DNA of 64,000 bases from CAUZWH01 sp965224275 (lineage in GTDB: Bacteria; Pseudomonadota; Alphaproteobacteria; SHVV01). A model generated the notes under the pieces. It was not told the DNA's origin, made no database searches, and was given only the letters and a program-made list of their open reading frames with translations. The position numbers and the translations under genes are program-made. The stretch is taken from NCBI GenBank assembly GCA_965224275.1, contig CBDCYR010000002.1, forward strand, positions 372,001 to 436,000. Reading direction: 5' to 3'. The first letter of the stretch is position 1, and each line of letters begins with the position of its first letter. Shown piece after piece: positions 23,216 to 32,304 of the stretch.

Positions 23216-24139
23216 TCACGCCGAGCTTTGATGCGTCAGATCCGAGGCAATAACCTTTTTCACCGCTGCAACCACTTGCGAGATAAGGGCGTCGCCCGCT
23301 TCCTGTTCCCGGTGGACGACGTAAACGGTACGTGTGACCGCACCGAGTGAGGGCGGTCCGTCTCGTTCAATTAGCTGGCGGGCAGACGGGCGACCCTGAT
23401 TGTGAATTCCAACCAGGAACTGCGGCGCAAATACCGCGCACATTCCCCGGCGACACAGCTCAAACGCAGACTCCAGTGATGTCAGCCGGTACATGACAAG
23501 GCGCGGGACGCGTTCATAGGGCCAACAATCAATTCCCAACACGTCGCTCAGCCCTTCCGCAATCTTTGATGTTGGAATAGCAAACGGTACGTCCGCGAAG
23601 GGGGTATCCGAATAAGTACCGCGTTTTACGTAGATACGAAATTCGATCTCCCCGATTGCCACAAACGTGAGACCGCGGCGCGGAACCGGAACATACGTAA
23701 TCCCGACATCCGCCTGCCGATCCTCAAGGGCTCGCTCGAGCGCACCGACACCCAACTCAAGGACCTGGCAAGGATGCGCGGACAGGTCGGTTTCAAGCAG
23801 AGCGCCAAGGCAATGGGTTGAAAATACTTCGTAGGTTGCGAGCCGCAGCTGGCGCAGCGGGCCGCTCTGGGACCCGTCGAGCTCACGGAGAATTCGCGCG
23901 TGCTGCTCAATCAGCGTTCCGCTCACATGGTAGAGGCGTTGTCCGTGCTCAGTTAGGCGCAGGGCCCGACCTTCCCGATTGAAAAGGCGCTGCCCGACTT
24001 CCCGCTCAAGCTGGCGCATCGATTTGGAAAGCGCACTGGGCGTAACATGCATGAGGTCGAGGGCCTGAGGCTGCGCTGCTTTGGTGAGCCCGCCGGCTTC
24101 CACGATGGTCCGAAAACCTTTGATTCGCCGGATTTCCAT
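23216..24139 (-). CDS. LysR-family transcriptional regulator
   Basis: This 307-residue regulator has an N-terminal winged helix-turn-helix (about 1-60: IKGFRTIVEAGGLTKAAQ, then TPSALSKSMRQLEREVGQRL, then LTEHGQRLYH). A periplasmic-binding-protein-like effector domain follows (from LRLATYEVFSTHCLGALL). Between GLTKAAQ and TPSALSK there are a few extra residues (PQALDLMHV) compared with the usual spacing. The start is placed at ATG 24139 (MEIRRIKGF), where the family begins; upstream in-frame Met codons add an unlikely tail. It is divergent from the small cytosolic gene at 24284, the likely target. The effector is unknown. Confidence 0.9.
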   Translation of the reverse strand: MEIRRIKGFRTIVEAGGLTKAAQPQALDLMHVTPSALSKSMRQLEREVGQRLFNREGRALRLTEHGQRLYHVSGTLIEQHARILRELDGSQSGPLRQLRLATYEVFSTHCLGALLETDLSAHPCQVLELGVGALERALEDRQADVGITYVPVPRRGLTFVAIGEIEFRIYVKRGTYSDTPFADVPFAIPTSKIAEGLSDVLGIDCWPYERVPRLVMYRLTSLESAFELCRRGMCAVFAPQFLVGIHNQGRPSARQLIERDGPPSLGAVTRTVYVVHREQEAGDALISQVVAAVKKVIASDLTHQSSA

Positions 24140-24173
24140 CGTCAACCGCTGCCGTATCTTAGGTAATTTTCTA

Positions 24174-24188
24174 TTTCCTATTTGGAAA
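24174..24188. promoter_or_regulatory. Candidate LysR-type operator
   Basis: TTTCCTATTTGGAAA is a perfect 5-5-5 inverted repeat (TTTCC/GGAAA) that contains the T-N11-A pattern of LysR-type binding sites. It lies in the 144-base A+T-rich space between the divergent LysR gene and the gene at 24284, about 35 bases upstream of the LysR start. Confidence 0.5.
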
Positions 24189-24283
24189 CAAATTATGGCG
24201 TTATGAGGCCGAGGCCTTTCGATTGTGTATACAGACAGAATCCCAACATGATCCACCGTGATGACCTCATCAGGAGCACGGAA

Positions 24284-24718
24284 ATGGCGATAGTTCAGGT
24301 TCTATTCAGCGATCAGTGGGGTGATATCCTCGAGCGACCAGGCGACAATTGTGTCGAAAACGACGAGTGGGCCGTCTCAAGGAGATACATACGTTGGTTC
24401 GATACCACTGCCGCCATGTCTGGCGACGACTTCAACGGGTTTTTGGAAACCTTTGCGGCGTGCGTCGAAAAGAGCCGCCACACCAGATGCCTGGTTGATG
24501 CCAACCAATTCAAGATGGATTTCGAAAAAATGAGCGTGGGTTGGCGCGACGAAAACATCATTCCGCGCTACAACGCTGCCGGCGTGAAGAAATTTGCCTT
24601 CATCGTCCCGGCCGGGGCGCCGCCAGCACTCAACCCGCCGGCTCCCGAAGGGCCTGCCGATTTCCCAACTGGGTATTTCCCCAGCCGCGCCGAAGCGCTG
24701 AGTTGGCTGAATGGTTAG
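24284..24718 (+). CDS. Small cytosolic protein, STAS/SpoIIAA-like
   Basis: This 144-residue soluble protein (MAIVQVLFSDQWGDILERPG...) has alternating beta and alpha segments, including FLETFAACVEKSRHTRCLVDANQFKMDF and KKFAFIVPAGAPPAL. It ends in GYFPSRAEALSWLNG, a pattern common in SpoIIAA-like (STAS-type) proteins whose last helix is an -EA--WL- segment. The family assignment is tentative. Start 24284 has AGGAG about eight bases upstream; starts at 24248 or 24182 are possible. It is divergent from the LysR regulator and probably controlled by it. Confidence 0.65.
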   Translation: MAIVQVLFSDQWGDILERPGDNCVENDEWAVSRRYIRWFDTTAAMSGDDFNGFLETFAACVEKSRHTRCLVDANQFKMDFEKMSVGWRDENIIPRYNAAGVKKFAFIVPAGAPPALNPPAPEGPADFPTGYFPSRAEALSWLNG

Positions 24719-24753
24719 ATCAGCGGAAGGGCACTGTGGGTTGGTCGATGATC

Positions 24754-24802
24754 GAAGCTTTGATCATCGGTACGCCCGGGTTAACCGATGAAGCTTTGAT
24801 CA
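24754..24802. repeat. Direct repeat flanking a hairpin
   Basis: GAAGCTTTGATCA occurs at 24754-24766 and 24790-24802. Between and overlapping them CATCGGT (24765-24771) pairs with ACCGATG (24784-24790). It lies 36 bases after the STAS-like gene, before the convergent zinc-ribbon gene. It may be a transcription end signal, but there is no T-run. Confidence 0.4.
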
Positions 24803-24988
24803 CCCGTCGAAATAGGTGCGTTTGCGACACCGGCGGCACATCCTGTTGTGCCAACCTTCACTATCAAACGGCTCCCCACAAGCCATGCAGTTCCTCGTCT
24901 TGGCAGTGTCGCCATCCGCTCGCATTATTCGAGCGCTTTCGAGTTCGTCTTCTGAGGTTCGGCTTAGATCCGTGGTCTCTTCACTCAT
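24800..24988 (-). CDS. Small zinc-ribbon protein
   Basis: This 62-residue protein has an acidic N-terminal half (SEETTDLSRTSEDELESA) and a compact C-terminal zinc ribbon: NCMACGEPF, then GWHNRMCRRCRKRT. The four Cys in two CxxC pairs are expected to bind one zinc ion. Similar small proteins occur in Alphaproteobacteria and phages without known function. Nothing is known of partners; the gene is transcribed alone, towards the STAS-like gene. The 282 bases between it and the next gene (24989-25270) show no further feature. Confidence 0.6.
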   Translation of the reverse strand: MSEETTDLSRTSEDELESARIMRADGDTAKTRNCMACGEPFDSEGWHNRMCRRCRKRTYFDG

Positions 24989-25270
24989 CTGCGTCCATCC
25001 CTGCTTTTGGGTACTTTAGTTTCTTACCGCAACTTTCAAGTGGAGTTGCTCGCCTGCCAAACCGGCGAAAAACGCTCGACGCGGTCGCGTAGGATTGGTG
25101 GGTGTTGCGTGTCACCAAGCACACGCGGTGCAATATAGCACAGATCTAAATTGAGTCCCTCTTCACATCGCAATGAACGAATGATTTTTCGTGTCACCGT
25201 ACCTCGGTCCGGCTCGACCGGACGGAACGGTAGATTTTCTGCCGCAAATCCTACGTGATAGGTAACCCCA

Positions 25271-26665
25271 TCAGTTCATCCGCACGATTTTGCCCGGATT
25301 CATGATGTTGTCCGGGTCAATCGCGCGTTTGACCGCGCGCATCACCGACAGCGCATCGCCGTGCTCGGCGGTGAGAAAATCGATCTTGCCGTAGCCGACA
25401 CCGTGCTCGCCTGTGCAGGTTCCATCCATCGCCAGTGCGCGCATAACCAGTCGTTCATTGAGGCGCTCCATCTCGGCCACCTCTGCGGCATTATCAGGAT
25501 CGAGTAGGAATGCGACGTGGAAATTGCCGTCCCCGACGTGACCCAGCATCGGTGCAATGAGGAACGAATCATCGGTATCGCGTTTGGTTTCGGCGATGCA
25601 TTCAGCCAAGCGCGAAATGGGCACGCAGACATCGCTGGAACACATTTTGGCACCCGGCTTAAGCGCCATCACCGCATAAGCGGCATCGTGGCGCGCCTGC
25701 CACAATTTGGTGCGATCCTCGGTATGCTCGGCCCAGGCAAGGTCACCGCCGCCAAATTCCGTCACGATATCGCGCAATTGCTCGACCTGCTCGGCGACGC
25801 CGGCTTTGGTCCCGTGAAACTCCAGAAACAACGTGGTTTGCTCGGGCAGATCGAGATCTGAAAAGGCGTTGACCGCACGTATCGAGGCAACGTCGAGGAA
25901 CTCGATCCGGGCGATCGGGATCCCCGACTGGATGGTTAGAATGACGGCGTCGACCGCACCGTCGACGCTATCAAACGGACATACAGCCGCCATCATGGCC
26001 TCGGGCATCCCATGTAGTTTTAGGGTGATCTCGGTAACAACGCCGAGGGTCCCCTCCGAGCCAACGAAGAGGCGCGTCAAATCGTAGCCGGCAGCCGACT
26101 TGCGCGCACGCCTCGCGGTTTCGATGATTCGGCCGTCGGGCAACACCGCCTTTAGCCCCAGAACGTTCTCGCGCATCGTGCCGTAGCGCACGGCATTGGT
26201 GCCCGACGCCCGCGTGGCCGTCATCCCACCAATCGACGCATCGGCGCCAGGATCGATCGGGAAAAACAGACCGGTATCGCGTATGTGAGCGTTGAGTTCC
26301 TTGCGCGTGACGCCGGCTTCAACAGTTACATCCATGTCCGCGACGCTTACGCGCTTGACCTCTTTCATGCCCGTCATGTCGATCGTGACGCCACCGTTCA
26401 GCGCCGCGATATGGCCCTCGAGAGACGTGCCCGTCCCATAAGGGATGACCGGCACCTTGTGTGCAGCACAAATGCGGACGATCTCTGCGACCTCTTCGGT
26501 CGTATTTGGAAATGCGACTGCGTCAGGGTCGTGCGGCTTATGATAGGATTCTCCGTGGCCATGGTGCGTTCGCACCGCTGCGGCGGTTGAGAGTCGATCG
26601 CCCAACAGAGCGCGTAATTCTCCCGTCACCGACTCGAGCTTTTGCGCCTCTACTACCATAACCAC
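25271..26665 (-). CDS. FAD-linked oxidase, D-lactate dehydrogenase (cytochrome)/GlcD-like
   Basis: This 464-residue flavoprotein has a VAO-type FAD domain in the first half (VPVIPYGTGTSLEGHIAALN, then GLFFPIDPGADASIGGMTAT and GTMRENVLGLKAVLPDG). The C-terminal FAD-oxidase cap contains the metal/substrate motifs MLGHVGDGNFHVAF and GTCTGEHGVGYGKI, ending DPDNIMNPGKIV. These are the marks of D-lactate dehydrogenase and the GlcD subunit of glycolate oxidase; a 2-hydroxy acid is oxidised to a 2-oxo acid. No GlcE or GlcF genes are adjacent, which favours the single-subunit D-lactate type. It is transcribed alone. The first residues (MVMVVEAQ) leave the exact start open. Confidence 0.88.
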   Translation of the reverse strand: MVMVVEAQKLESVTGELRALLGDRLSTAAAVRTHHGHGESYHKPHDPDAVAFPNTTEEVAEIVRICAAHKVPVIPYGTGTSLEGHIAALNGGVTIDMTGMKEVKRVSVADMDVTVEAGVTRKELNAHIRDTGLFFPIDPGADASIGGMTATRASGTNAVRYGTMRENVLGLKAVLPDGRIIETARRARKSAAGYDLTRLFVGSEGTLGVVTEITLKLHGMPEAMMAAVCPFDSVDGAVDAVILTIQSGIPIARIEFLDVASIRAVNAFSDLDLPEQTTLFLEFHGTKAGVAEQVEQLRDIVTEFGGGDLAWAEHTEDRTKLWQARHDAAYAVMALKPGAKMCSSDVCVPISRLAECIAETKRDTDDSFLIAPMLGHVGDGNFHVAFLLDPDNAAEVAEMERLNERLVMRALAMDGTCTGEHGVGYGKIDFLTAEHGDALSVMRAVKRAIDPDNIMNPGKIVRMN

Positions 26666-26820
26666 TCCACCACCTCACCGGCCAGGTTCCAGCGACACCC
26701 GATCGCGCAATCCGATGTCACCAAAGAGTAGGAGGACTCGCGCGCTCTTTCAACGGACCATTGGGAACCGGTGCATGGCAGCGGCTATACACATGGCGAT
26801 ACGCTCCATATCATGCGCTA

Positions 26821-27324
26821 ATGTCCACCGCGTCGCCGATCCAAACCCCGTTTGCGTGTATCGGTCCCAACGTCCCTGACGATTGGATCGACTACAACGG
26901 CCACATGAATGTCGGCTACTACCTGATCGCGTTCGACCAGGGCACAGACAAGTTTTTTAACTTCATCGGCGTTGGCTTCGACTACAAGGAACAAACCAAC
27001 CACTCAACTTTCACCCTCGAGTCCCATCTCAATTTCGTACGCGAACTGAGTTCTAACGATCCCATGAAATTCACGTTCCAGTTGATCGATCATGATCGCA
27101 AACGGTTCCACGGTTTCGGCCGCATGTACCATGCCGAAGATGGATATCTGTCCGCGACGATCGAGTGGCTCACCCTGCACGTCGACCTTGGCATTCGCCG
27201 TGCGGCCGCAATGGGTGACGAACTGCACAACCGTTTCGCTGCGATCAAAGCCGCGCATGGTGACTTGGGCACGCCGCCCGAACTTGGTCGAGTTATCGGT
27301 CTCAACCAAAAGAAGGCAGCATGA
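26821..27324 (+). CDS. Hotdog-fold acyl-CoA thioesterase
   Basis: This 167-residue protein has the 4-hydroxybenzoyl-CoA thioesterase-type hotdog fold. DDWIDYNGHMNVGYYLIAFD contains the typical Asp-Tyr-Asn-Gly-His-Met-Asn catalytic loop. A long central helix (GTDKFFNFIG) and strands with FTLESHLNFVRELSSND and ATIEWLTLHVDL follow. It resembles thioesterases placed with carnitine or betaine catabolism genes, but no such genes are next to it. Start 26821 (MSTASP) is chosen because the fold begins shortly after; 26761 would add 20 residues. Its TGA overlaps the ATG of the pentapeptide gene. Confidence 0.85.
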   Translation: MSTASPIQTPFACIGPNVPDDWIDYNGHMNVGYYLIAFDQGTDKFFNFIGVGFDYKEQTNHSTFTLESHLNFVRELSSNDPMKFTFQLIDHDRKRFHGFGRMYHAEDGYLSATIEWLTLHVDLGIRRAAAMGDELHNRFAAIKAAHGDLGTPPELGRVIGLNQKKAA

Positions 27325-27863
27325 AGAACGTATTGTCCGTGGCTTTTACCGGCGTCAGCTTCGTGTTGGTCATGCTTTCTGGCAACGAAGCGAGCGCAGG
27401 CTGCGCCGACCCCGCGGCGCCCGAGGTCGACTGGGTTCGTTGTTACCACGACGAGCGCGACTTAAGCGGCGTCGACTTAAGTGGCGCACGGCTCCGGGAC
27501 ACGCACTTCACCCGTGCCAATTTGTCTTCCGCCAACCTCAGCGGGGCGGACGGATTTAGGACCAAATTCGTAAGTGCGCGGCTCATCAAAACCAGGTTTG
27601 ACGGCGCCCGCCTAACCGACAGCGATTTCACCAAAGCCGATCTCACCGGAGCCTCCCTCGTGAAGGCGGATCTACGCCGGGCAAAATTGTATCGGGCGAT
27701 CCTGCGCGACGCCGATCTTACTGGCGCGAAGCTACGCGGGGCCGATCTGATCAACGCTGATTTGTCCGGGGCACTTTGGACCGACGGAAAAACCAGATGC
27801 GCCAAGGGATCGATCGGGCAATGCAACACAACACCGCGCCAGGGTGCCGACGGAAGCTCATAA
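27321..27863 (+). CDS. Exported pentapeptide-repeat protein
   Basis: This 180-residue protein has a signal peptide (MKNVLSVAFTGVSFVLVMLS, cleavage near ASAG) and a right-handed beta-helix of A(D/N)LSG-type pentapeptides at about 45-155 (DLSGVDLSGARLRDTHF, ANLSSANLSGADGF, ADLTGASLVKADLRRAKL, ADLTGAKLRGADLIN). It has a short Cys-containing tail (TRCAKGSIGQCN). Such proteins can mimic DNA or form structural scaffolds; an exported form is more likely structural. The start overlaps the thioesterase stop by ATGA, so the two are translationally coupled. The function is unknown. Confidence 0.85.
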   Translation: MKNVLSVAFTGVSFVLVMLSGNEASAGCADPAAPEVDWVRCYHDERDLSGVDLSGARLRDTHFTRANLSSANLSGADGFRTKFVSARLIKTRFDGARLTDSDFTKADLTGASLVKADLRRAKLYRAILRDADLTGAKLRGADLINADLSGALWTDGKTRCAKGSIGQCNTTPRQGADGSS

Positions 27864-28030
27864 ACGCGGCATTCCTGCAACAGGAGAATGAGAGGCCACC
27901 ATGACCGAATTTATGGCTAAGGTAGGCCCTGTGTTGAGAGAAAGTAGCGACCAAGAGCAACGCGATTTCGCCTAATGCGACGCCTCCCCCTTTAGGTAGG
28001 TGAGCCGATCGGTATGCGCCGGCATCCGCT

Positions 28031-29824
28031 ATGAGTTCTCCAACCCCCGGAATCCATCGTCTGCGTGGGATTGGGCTCTGGTTTGCCCGCAACGAACAAC
28101 TCGTATTGTCGGTATTGGCCGCCATAATCGGCGTCGTTGTCGCCTATGGAGCAATTGGCTTTCTCGCCCTTATCACACTGCTTCAGGAACTTACTTTCAC
28201 AACCGATCTGACGTTCGCCTCGATTCTCGAGCGGATATATCTGTTTTCTTCAAACCTTCCCTGGTGGCACGTGATGCTCGTGCCGACCGTGGGCGGCTTC
28301 CTCATCGGGCTGTTCCTGAAGTTTGTGATGCCGGGCGGACAGGCGCAGGGCGTCGCCCAAGTCATCGAAGCCGGCGCGCTTCGCGGCGGTCACATCGGGC
28401 TGGACCGTGGCCTGGCGGCCGCGACGGTCAGTGCCGCGACACTCGGCTTTGGCGCCTCGGCAGGGCGCGAGGGGCCGATGATCCATTTGGGCGGCGCGGT
28501 AGCGTCATTCGTCGCCCGGCATCTGCGCCTTAGCCCTCAGCAATCGCAAACCCTGCTTGGTTGCGGCGTCGCTGCCGGAATAGCCGCATCATTCAACGCG
28601 CCCATTGCGGGCGTCATTTTTGCCCTCGAGGTCGTGCTCCGGCACTATGCATTAAGCGCATTCTCTCCCGTCGTCATCGCCGCGGTCGCCGGTACCGTTA
28701 TCTCGCGAATCCACCTTGGCGATTTTCCGGCCTTCATTGTTCCGCCGTTCACGGTCGGGTCTTTCTGGGAATTTCCCGCTTACGTCCTGCTCGGCTTCCT
28801 CGCCGCCGGCGTTGCCATGCTGTTCATGGCCACCACCATGCTGACCCAAGATGCCGCGAAGCGCCTCCCGATTCCTGCTTGGCTCCACCCCACACTCGGC
28901 GGTCTCGTGGTCGGCGCCATCGCCGTTTTCTATCCTCAGGTACTGGGCGTCGGCTACGAAACAACTGATTCGCTACTTCAGAGCAATCTCGCGATGGTTT
29001 TGATGATTACCCTAGTCGTCGCCAAGTTGATTGCCACCGCGGTAACCCTGGGTTCGGGCTTCGGCGGCGGTGTGTTTAGTCCCTCGCTATTTCTCGGCGC
29101 CGCGGTTGGCGCAACCTTTGGAACGATCGCCGCCATTCCGTTCCCCGAATTGGCTTCGGGGCCGACCCTCTACGCGATTATCGGCATGGGCGCGGTGGCT
29201 GCGCCGGTGCTGGGGGCACCGATGTCGACAATTCTCATTCTCTTTGAGCTGACCGGCGATTTTACGGTGACGGCGGCGGCGATGATTGCAGTCGTGGTTG
29301 CATCCGTCACAACCCGCCAATTCATCGGCAAATCATTTTTCGAATGGCAACTCGAACGCACCGGTATCTCACTTTCCGGAGGCCCTGCACGGGCTCAATT
29401 GAGGCGGCAACGGGTGCGCGATGTCGCGCGACACGATTTTCACACGGTGAGCGGATCAACCTCCATCGAATCAATTCGCGGGCTTATGAAACTCGAGCCC
29501 GGCCGAACATTTTTTGTTACCGATCAGGGATCGCTTATTGGCGTGATCGAATTCTCCGACTTGGTCCAGGCCGCGCTCGATCCCTCCAGCGCTGCCGACC
29601 TCACCGCGCGAGATATAGCAAGTCCCCATCCCCTGTTTCTGGCGATGAACGAGAACCTCGAAAAGGCCCTGAGCGTGCTCGAGCGGGTCCCGGAGGATGA
29701 CGTACCCGTGGTTCGCGATCCCCAAACGCTCGAAGTCGTTGGCTTGGTGCGCCACCACGACGTGCTCGCCGAGTTCAACCAGGCTTTGCTCGACGTTCAG
29801 GCCGAAGAGCATAACGAGCGATAA
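28031..29824 (+). CDS. ClC-family chloride channel/antiporter with CBS pair
   Basis: This 597-residue membrane protein has a ClC core of about 440 residues. The selectivity/gating motifs are GFGASAGREGPMIHLGG (with the gating Glu), TLGSGFGGGVFSPSLFLGAA and the C-terminal GAPMSTILILFELTGDF. Two CBS domains follow (about 470-590: TVSGSTSIESIRGLMKLEPG, then VPEDDVPVVRDPQTLEVVGL), which usually sense adenine nucleotides. The gating Glu suggests a chloride/proton exchanger, not a passive channel. No strong ribosome site precedes ATG 28031. It is transcribed in the same direction as the pentapeptide gene, 167 bases downstream. Confidence 0.95.
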   Translation: MSSPTPGIHRLRGIGLWFARNEQLVLSVLAAIIGVVVAYGAIGFLALITLLQELTFTTDLTFASILERIYLFSSNLPWWHVMLVPTVGGFLIGLFLKFVMPGGQAQGVAQVIEAGALRGGHIGLDRGLAAATVSAATLGFGASAGREGPMIHLGGAVASFVARHLRLSPQQSQTLLGCGVAAGIAASFNAPIAGVIFALEVVLRHYALSAFSPVVIAAVAGTVISRIHLGDFPAFIVPPFTVGSFWEFPAYVLLGFLAAGVAMLFMATTMLTQDAAKRLPIPAWLHPTLGGLVVGAIAVFYPQVLGVGYETTDSLLQSNLAMVLMITLVVAKLIATAVTLGSGFGGGVFSPSLFLGAAVGATFGTIAAIPFPELASGPTLYAIIGMGAVAAPVLGAPMSTILILFELTGDFTVTAAAMIAVVVASVTTRQFIGKSFFEWQLERTGISLSGGPARAQLRRQRVRDVARHDFHTVSGSTSIESIRGLMKLEPGRTFFVTDQGSLIGVIEFSDLVQAALDPSSAADLTARDIASPHPLFLAMNENLEKALSVLERVPEDDVPVVRDPQTLEVVGLVRHHDVLAEFNQALLDVQAEEHNER

Positions 29825-29910
29825 GACGGCGCCCCGCTCGACCAACTCGCGTGACCGATGAGGGAAATGTTTTAAATCTAGGGTGAACCCGATAAGAAGA
29901 AGCGTCGCCT

Positions 29911-32268
29911 ATGTCCGACCCCTTCGATCTCGCCAACCTTGAACCGCCCGCGGCGGATGCCGCGGCGCCGGCTGCGCAACAACAGCCCTACTTGGACGGG
30001 CTTAACGACAGCCAGCGCGAAGCCGTTCTAACGATCGATGGCCCCGTTCTCGTGCTGGCCGGCGCTGGCACTGGCAAGACCCGGGTTCTGATCACGCGGT
30101 TGGCTCACATCCTAGCCACCCGGCGTGCGTTTCCCGGGCAGATTCTGGCGGTTACGTTTACCAACAAAGCGGCGCGTGAGATGACGGATCGCGTGCGCCA
30201 TCTCATCGGCGGTGCCGTTGAAGGATTGTGGATCGGCACATTCCATTCGATCGGCGCGCGAATCCTCCGACGCCACGCCGAATTGGTCGGGCTCAAACCC
30301 AATTTCACCATTCTCGACACCGACGATCAGCTCCGCTTGATCAAGCAGATCCTAGAAGCTGCGAATATCGACGAGAAGCGTTGGCCGTCACGTGCCCTCG
30401 CCGCCATTATCAGTCGCTGGAAAGATCGCGGCCTCGCGCCCGACAAAGTCGCGCCCGAGGATGTCGGCGATTTCGCGGGCGGTCGTGCGGCCGATCTCTA
30501 CCGCCTCTATCAACTTCGGCTGGCGGCACTCAACGCGGCAGATTTTGGCGATCTCCTACTCCATTGTTTGACCCTGTTCCGCACCCAGCCCGATATCCTG
30601 GCCGACTATCACCGGCGGTTTCGCTACCTCCTGGTTGACGAGTACCAGGATTCCAATGTCGCTCAATATCTTTGGCTGAGATTATTGGCCCAAGGCAGCA
30701 ACAACATCTGCTGTGTCGGCGATGACGACCAGTCGATCTATGGTTGGCGTGGGGCCGAAGTCGGCAACATCCTGCGGTTTGAGAAGGACTATCAGGGTGC
30801 CCAATTGGTGCGCCTAGAGCGGAACTACCGCTCGACGCCCCACATTCTCGCTTGCGCGGCGGCCTTGATCGCGCAAAACGAAGGGCGCCTGGGCAAGACG
30901 CTATGGACTGAGGTTGCCGAGGGCGAAAAGGTCGTCGTGCGCGGTGTGTGGGACGAAGATGCCGAGGCCCGCTTGGTCGCCGACGAGATCGAAAATCTTC
31001 AGCGCCAGGGCAATAACCTCGATGAAATCGCGATCCTGGTGCGCGCCTCGTTTCAAACCCGCGCCTTCGAAGAGCGTTTTCTCACATTGGGCATTCCATA
31101 TCGCGTGATCGGTGGACCCAAGTTCTACGAACGGCGTGAAGTCCGCGATGCACTCGCCTATTTGCGGGTAATGATGGTCCCCGAAGATGACCTCGCCTTC
31201 GAGCGCATCATCAACGTCCCCAAACGCGGGATTGGTGAGGCAACCTTGCAGGTGTTGCATCGCCTTGCGCGTAACGGCGACATGCCGCTCACCCAGGCTG
31301 CGCGCAACATCATCGAGACCGATGAGCTACGACCGCAGGCGCGGCGCAGTCTGCGATCCCTTGTCGAATCCTTCGAACGTTGGCGATCGCTGGTATCTTC
31401 GATGTCGCACACGGAGCTCGCCGAAACGATTCTCGATGATTCCGGCTACACCACCATGTGGCAAAACGATCGTTCACCCGATGCGCCTGGCCGCCTCGAG
31501 AACCTAAAGGAACTGACCCGCGCGATCGGCGAGTTCGACAACATGACCGGGTTTCTGGAGCACGTCTCGCTGGTTATGGACAACGACGATGCCAGCGAAG
31601 GCGCCAAGGCCAATCTTATGACTCTCCACGCTGCCAAGGGGCTTGAGTTTGACAGTGTGTTCCTTCCGGGTTGGGAGGAAGGTCTGTTCCCTCACCGCTT
31701 ATCGTTGGACGAAAACGGTACCCGCGGACTGGAGGAAGAACGCCGGCTGGCGCATGTGGGCCTCACCCGTGCACGCTACAGAATCACGATCTCCTACGCT
31801 GCCGCGCGACGCGTTTTCGGCGAAATGACACATGGTAATCTGCCATCGAGATTTATCGACGAGTTGCCGGATGAGCACGTCGAACGCGAGGCCGACGCCG
31901 GTATCTATACCGGGGGATCGGATTGGAGCCGCGGCTGGGGCACCGATTGGCTCGAAGGAGCCGTCGAGGATAGCGCCGAACCAGCCAAGGAAGGCAGCCA
32001 CGCCCGCTACAAACGCGGCCGACCCGATTATGGCGGCCGGCAGAGCCGCTATCGCGGCGCCGGCGGATCGTCGGGCCCGATAATCGACGGCACGGCCGAA
32101 TCAGTCGGCAACGCCGGCGACGCTGGATCTCTCTCGCCTGGCCAACGCGTGTTTCATCAGAAGTTCGGTTACGGGCACATCATCGCCGTCGATGGTGACC
32201 GTCTTGAGGTCAATTTCGAGAAAACGGCCACCAAGAAGATCATTGCATCGTTTGTTGAGCCCGCTTAG
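29911..32268 (+). CDS. uvrD: UvrD/PcrA-type DNA helicase II
   Basis: This 785-residue superfamily 1A helicase acts in nucleotide-excision and mismatch repair and in clearing proteins from DNA. Visible motifs are Walker A (LVLAGAGTGKTRVL, about 48-61), TFTNKAAREMTDRV (Ia), LLVDEYQDSNVAQYLWL (II), GDDDQSIYGWRGAEVGN (III), RLERNYRST (IV), LMTLHAAKGLEFDSVFL (V) and EERRLAHVGLTRAR (VI). The C-terminal Tudor-like domain (GQRVFHQKFGYGHIIAVDG) that binds RNA polymerase is present. The length is slightly above average because of an Ala/Pro-rich N-terminus and a Gly/Arg-rich linker at about 690-735. Confidence 0.96.
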   Translation: MSDPFDLANLEPPAADAAAPAAQQQPYLDGLNDSQREAVLTIDGPVLVLAGAGTGKTRVLITRLAHILATRRAFPGQILAVTFTNKAAREMTDRVRHLIGGAVEGLWIGTFHSIGARILRRHAELVGLKPNFTILDTDDQLRLIKQILEAANIDEKRWPSRALAAIISRWKDRGLAPDKVAPEDVGDFAGGRAADLYRLYQLRLAALNAADFGDLLLHCLTLFRTQPDILADYHRRFRYLLVDEYQDSNVAQYLWLRLLAQGSNNICCVGDDDQSIYGWRGAEVGNILRFEKDYQGAQLVRLERNYRSTPHILACAAALIAQNEGRLGKTLWTEVAEGEKVVVRGVWDEDAEARLVADEIENLQRQGNNLDEIAILVRASFQTRAFEERFLTLGIPYRVIGGPKFYERREVRDALAYLRVMMVPEDDLAFERIINVPKRGIGEATLQVLHRLARNGDMPLTQAARNIIETDELRPQARRSLRSLVESFERWRSLVSSMSHTELAETILDDSGYTTMWQNDRSPDAPGRLENLKELTRAIGEFDNMTGFLEHVSLVMDNDDASEGAKANLMTLHAAKGLEFDSVFLPGWEEGLFPHRLSLDENGTRGLEEERRLAHVGLTRARYRITISYAAARRVFGEMTHGNLPSRFIDELPDEHVEREADAGIYTGGSDWSRGWGTDWLEGAVEDSAEPAKEGSHARYKRGRPDYGGRQSRYRGAGGSSGPIIDGTAESVGNAGDAGSLSPGQRVFHQKFGYGHIIAVDGDRLEVNFEKTATKKIIASFVEPA

Positions 32269-32304
32269 TCAGCCGCCCATCAGCACTGAGACTGAGACCT
32301 GAAG

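Noticed and set aside
25200..25230. Hairpin GTCCGG/CCGGAC as a terminator of the D-lactate dehydrogenase-like gene
   Set aside because: The six-base stem has no following T-run and lies about 45 bases from the stop; too weak to call.
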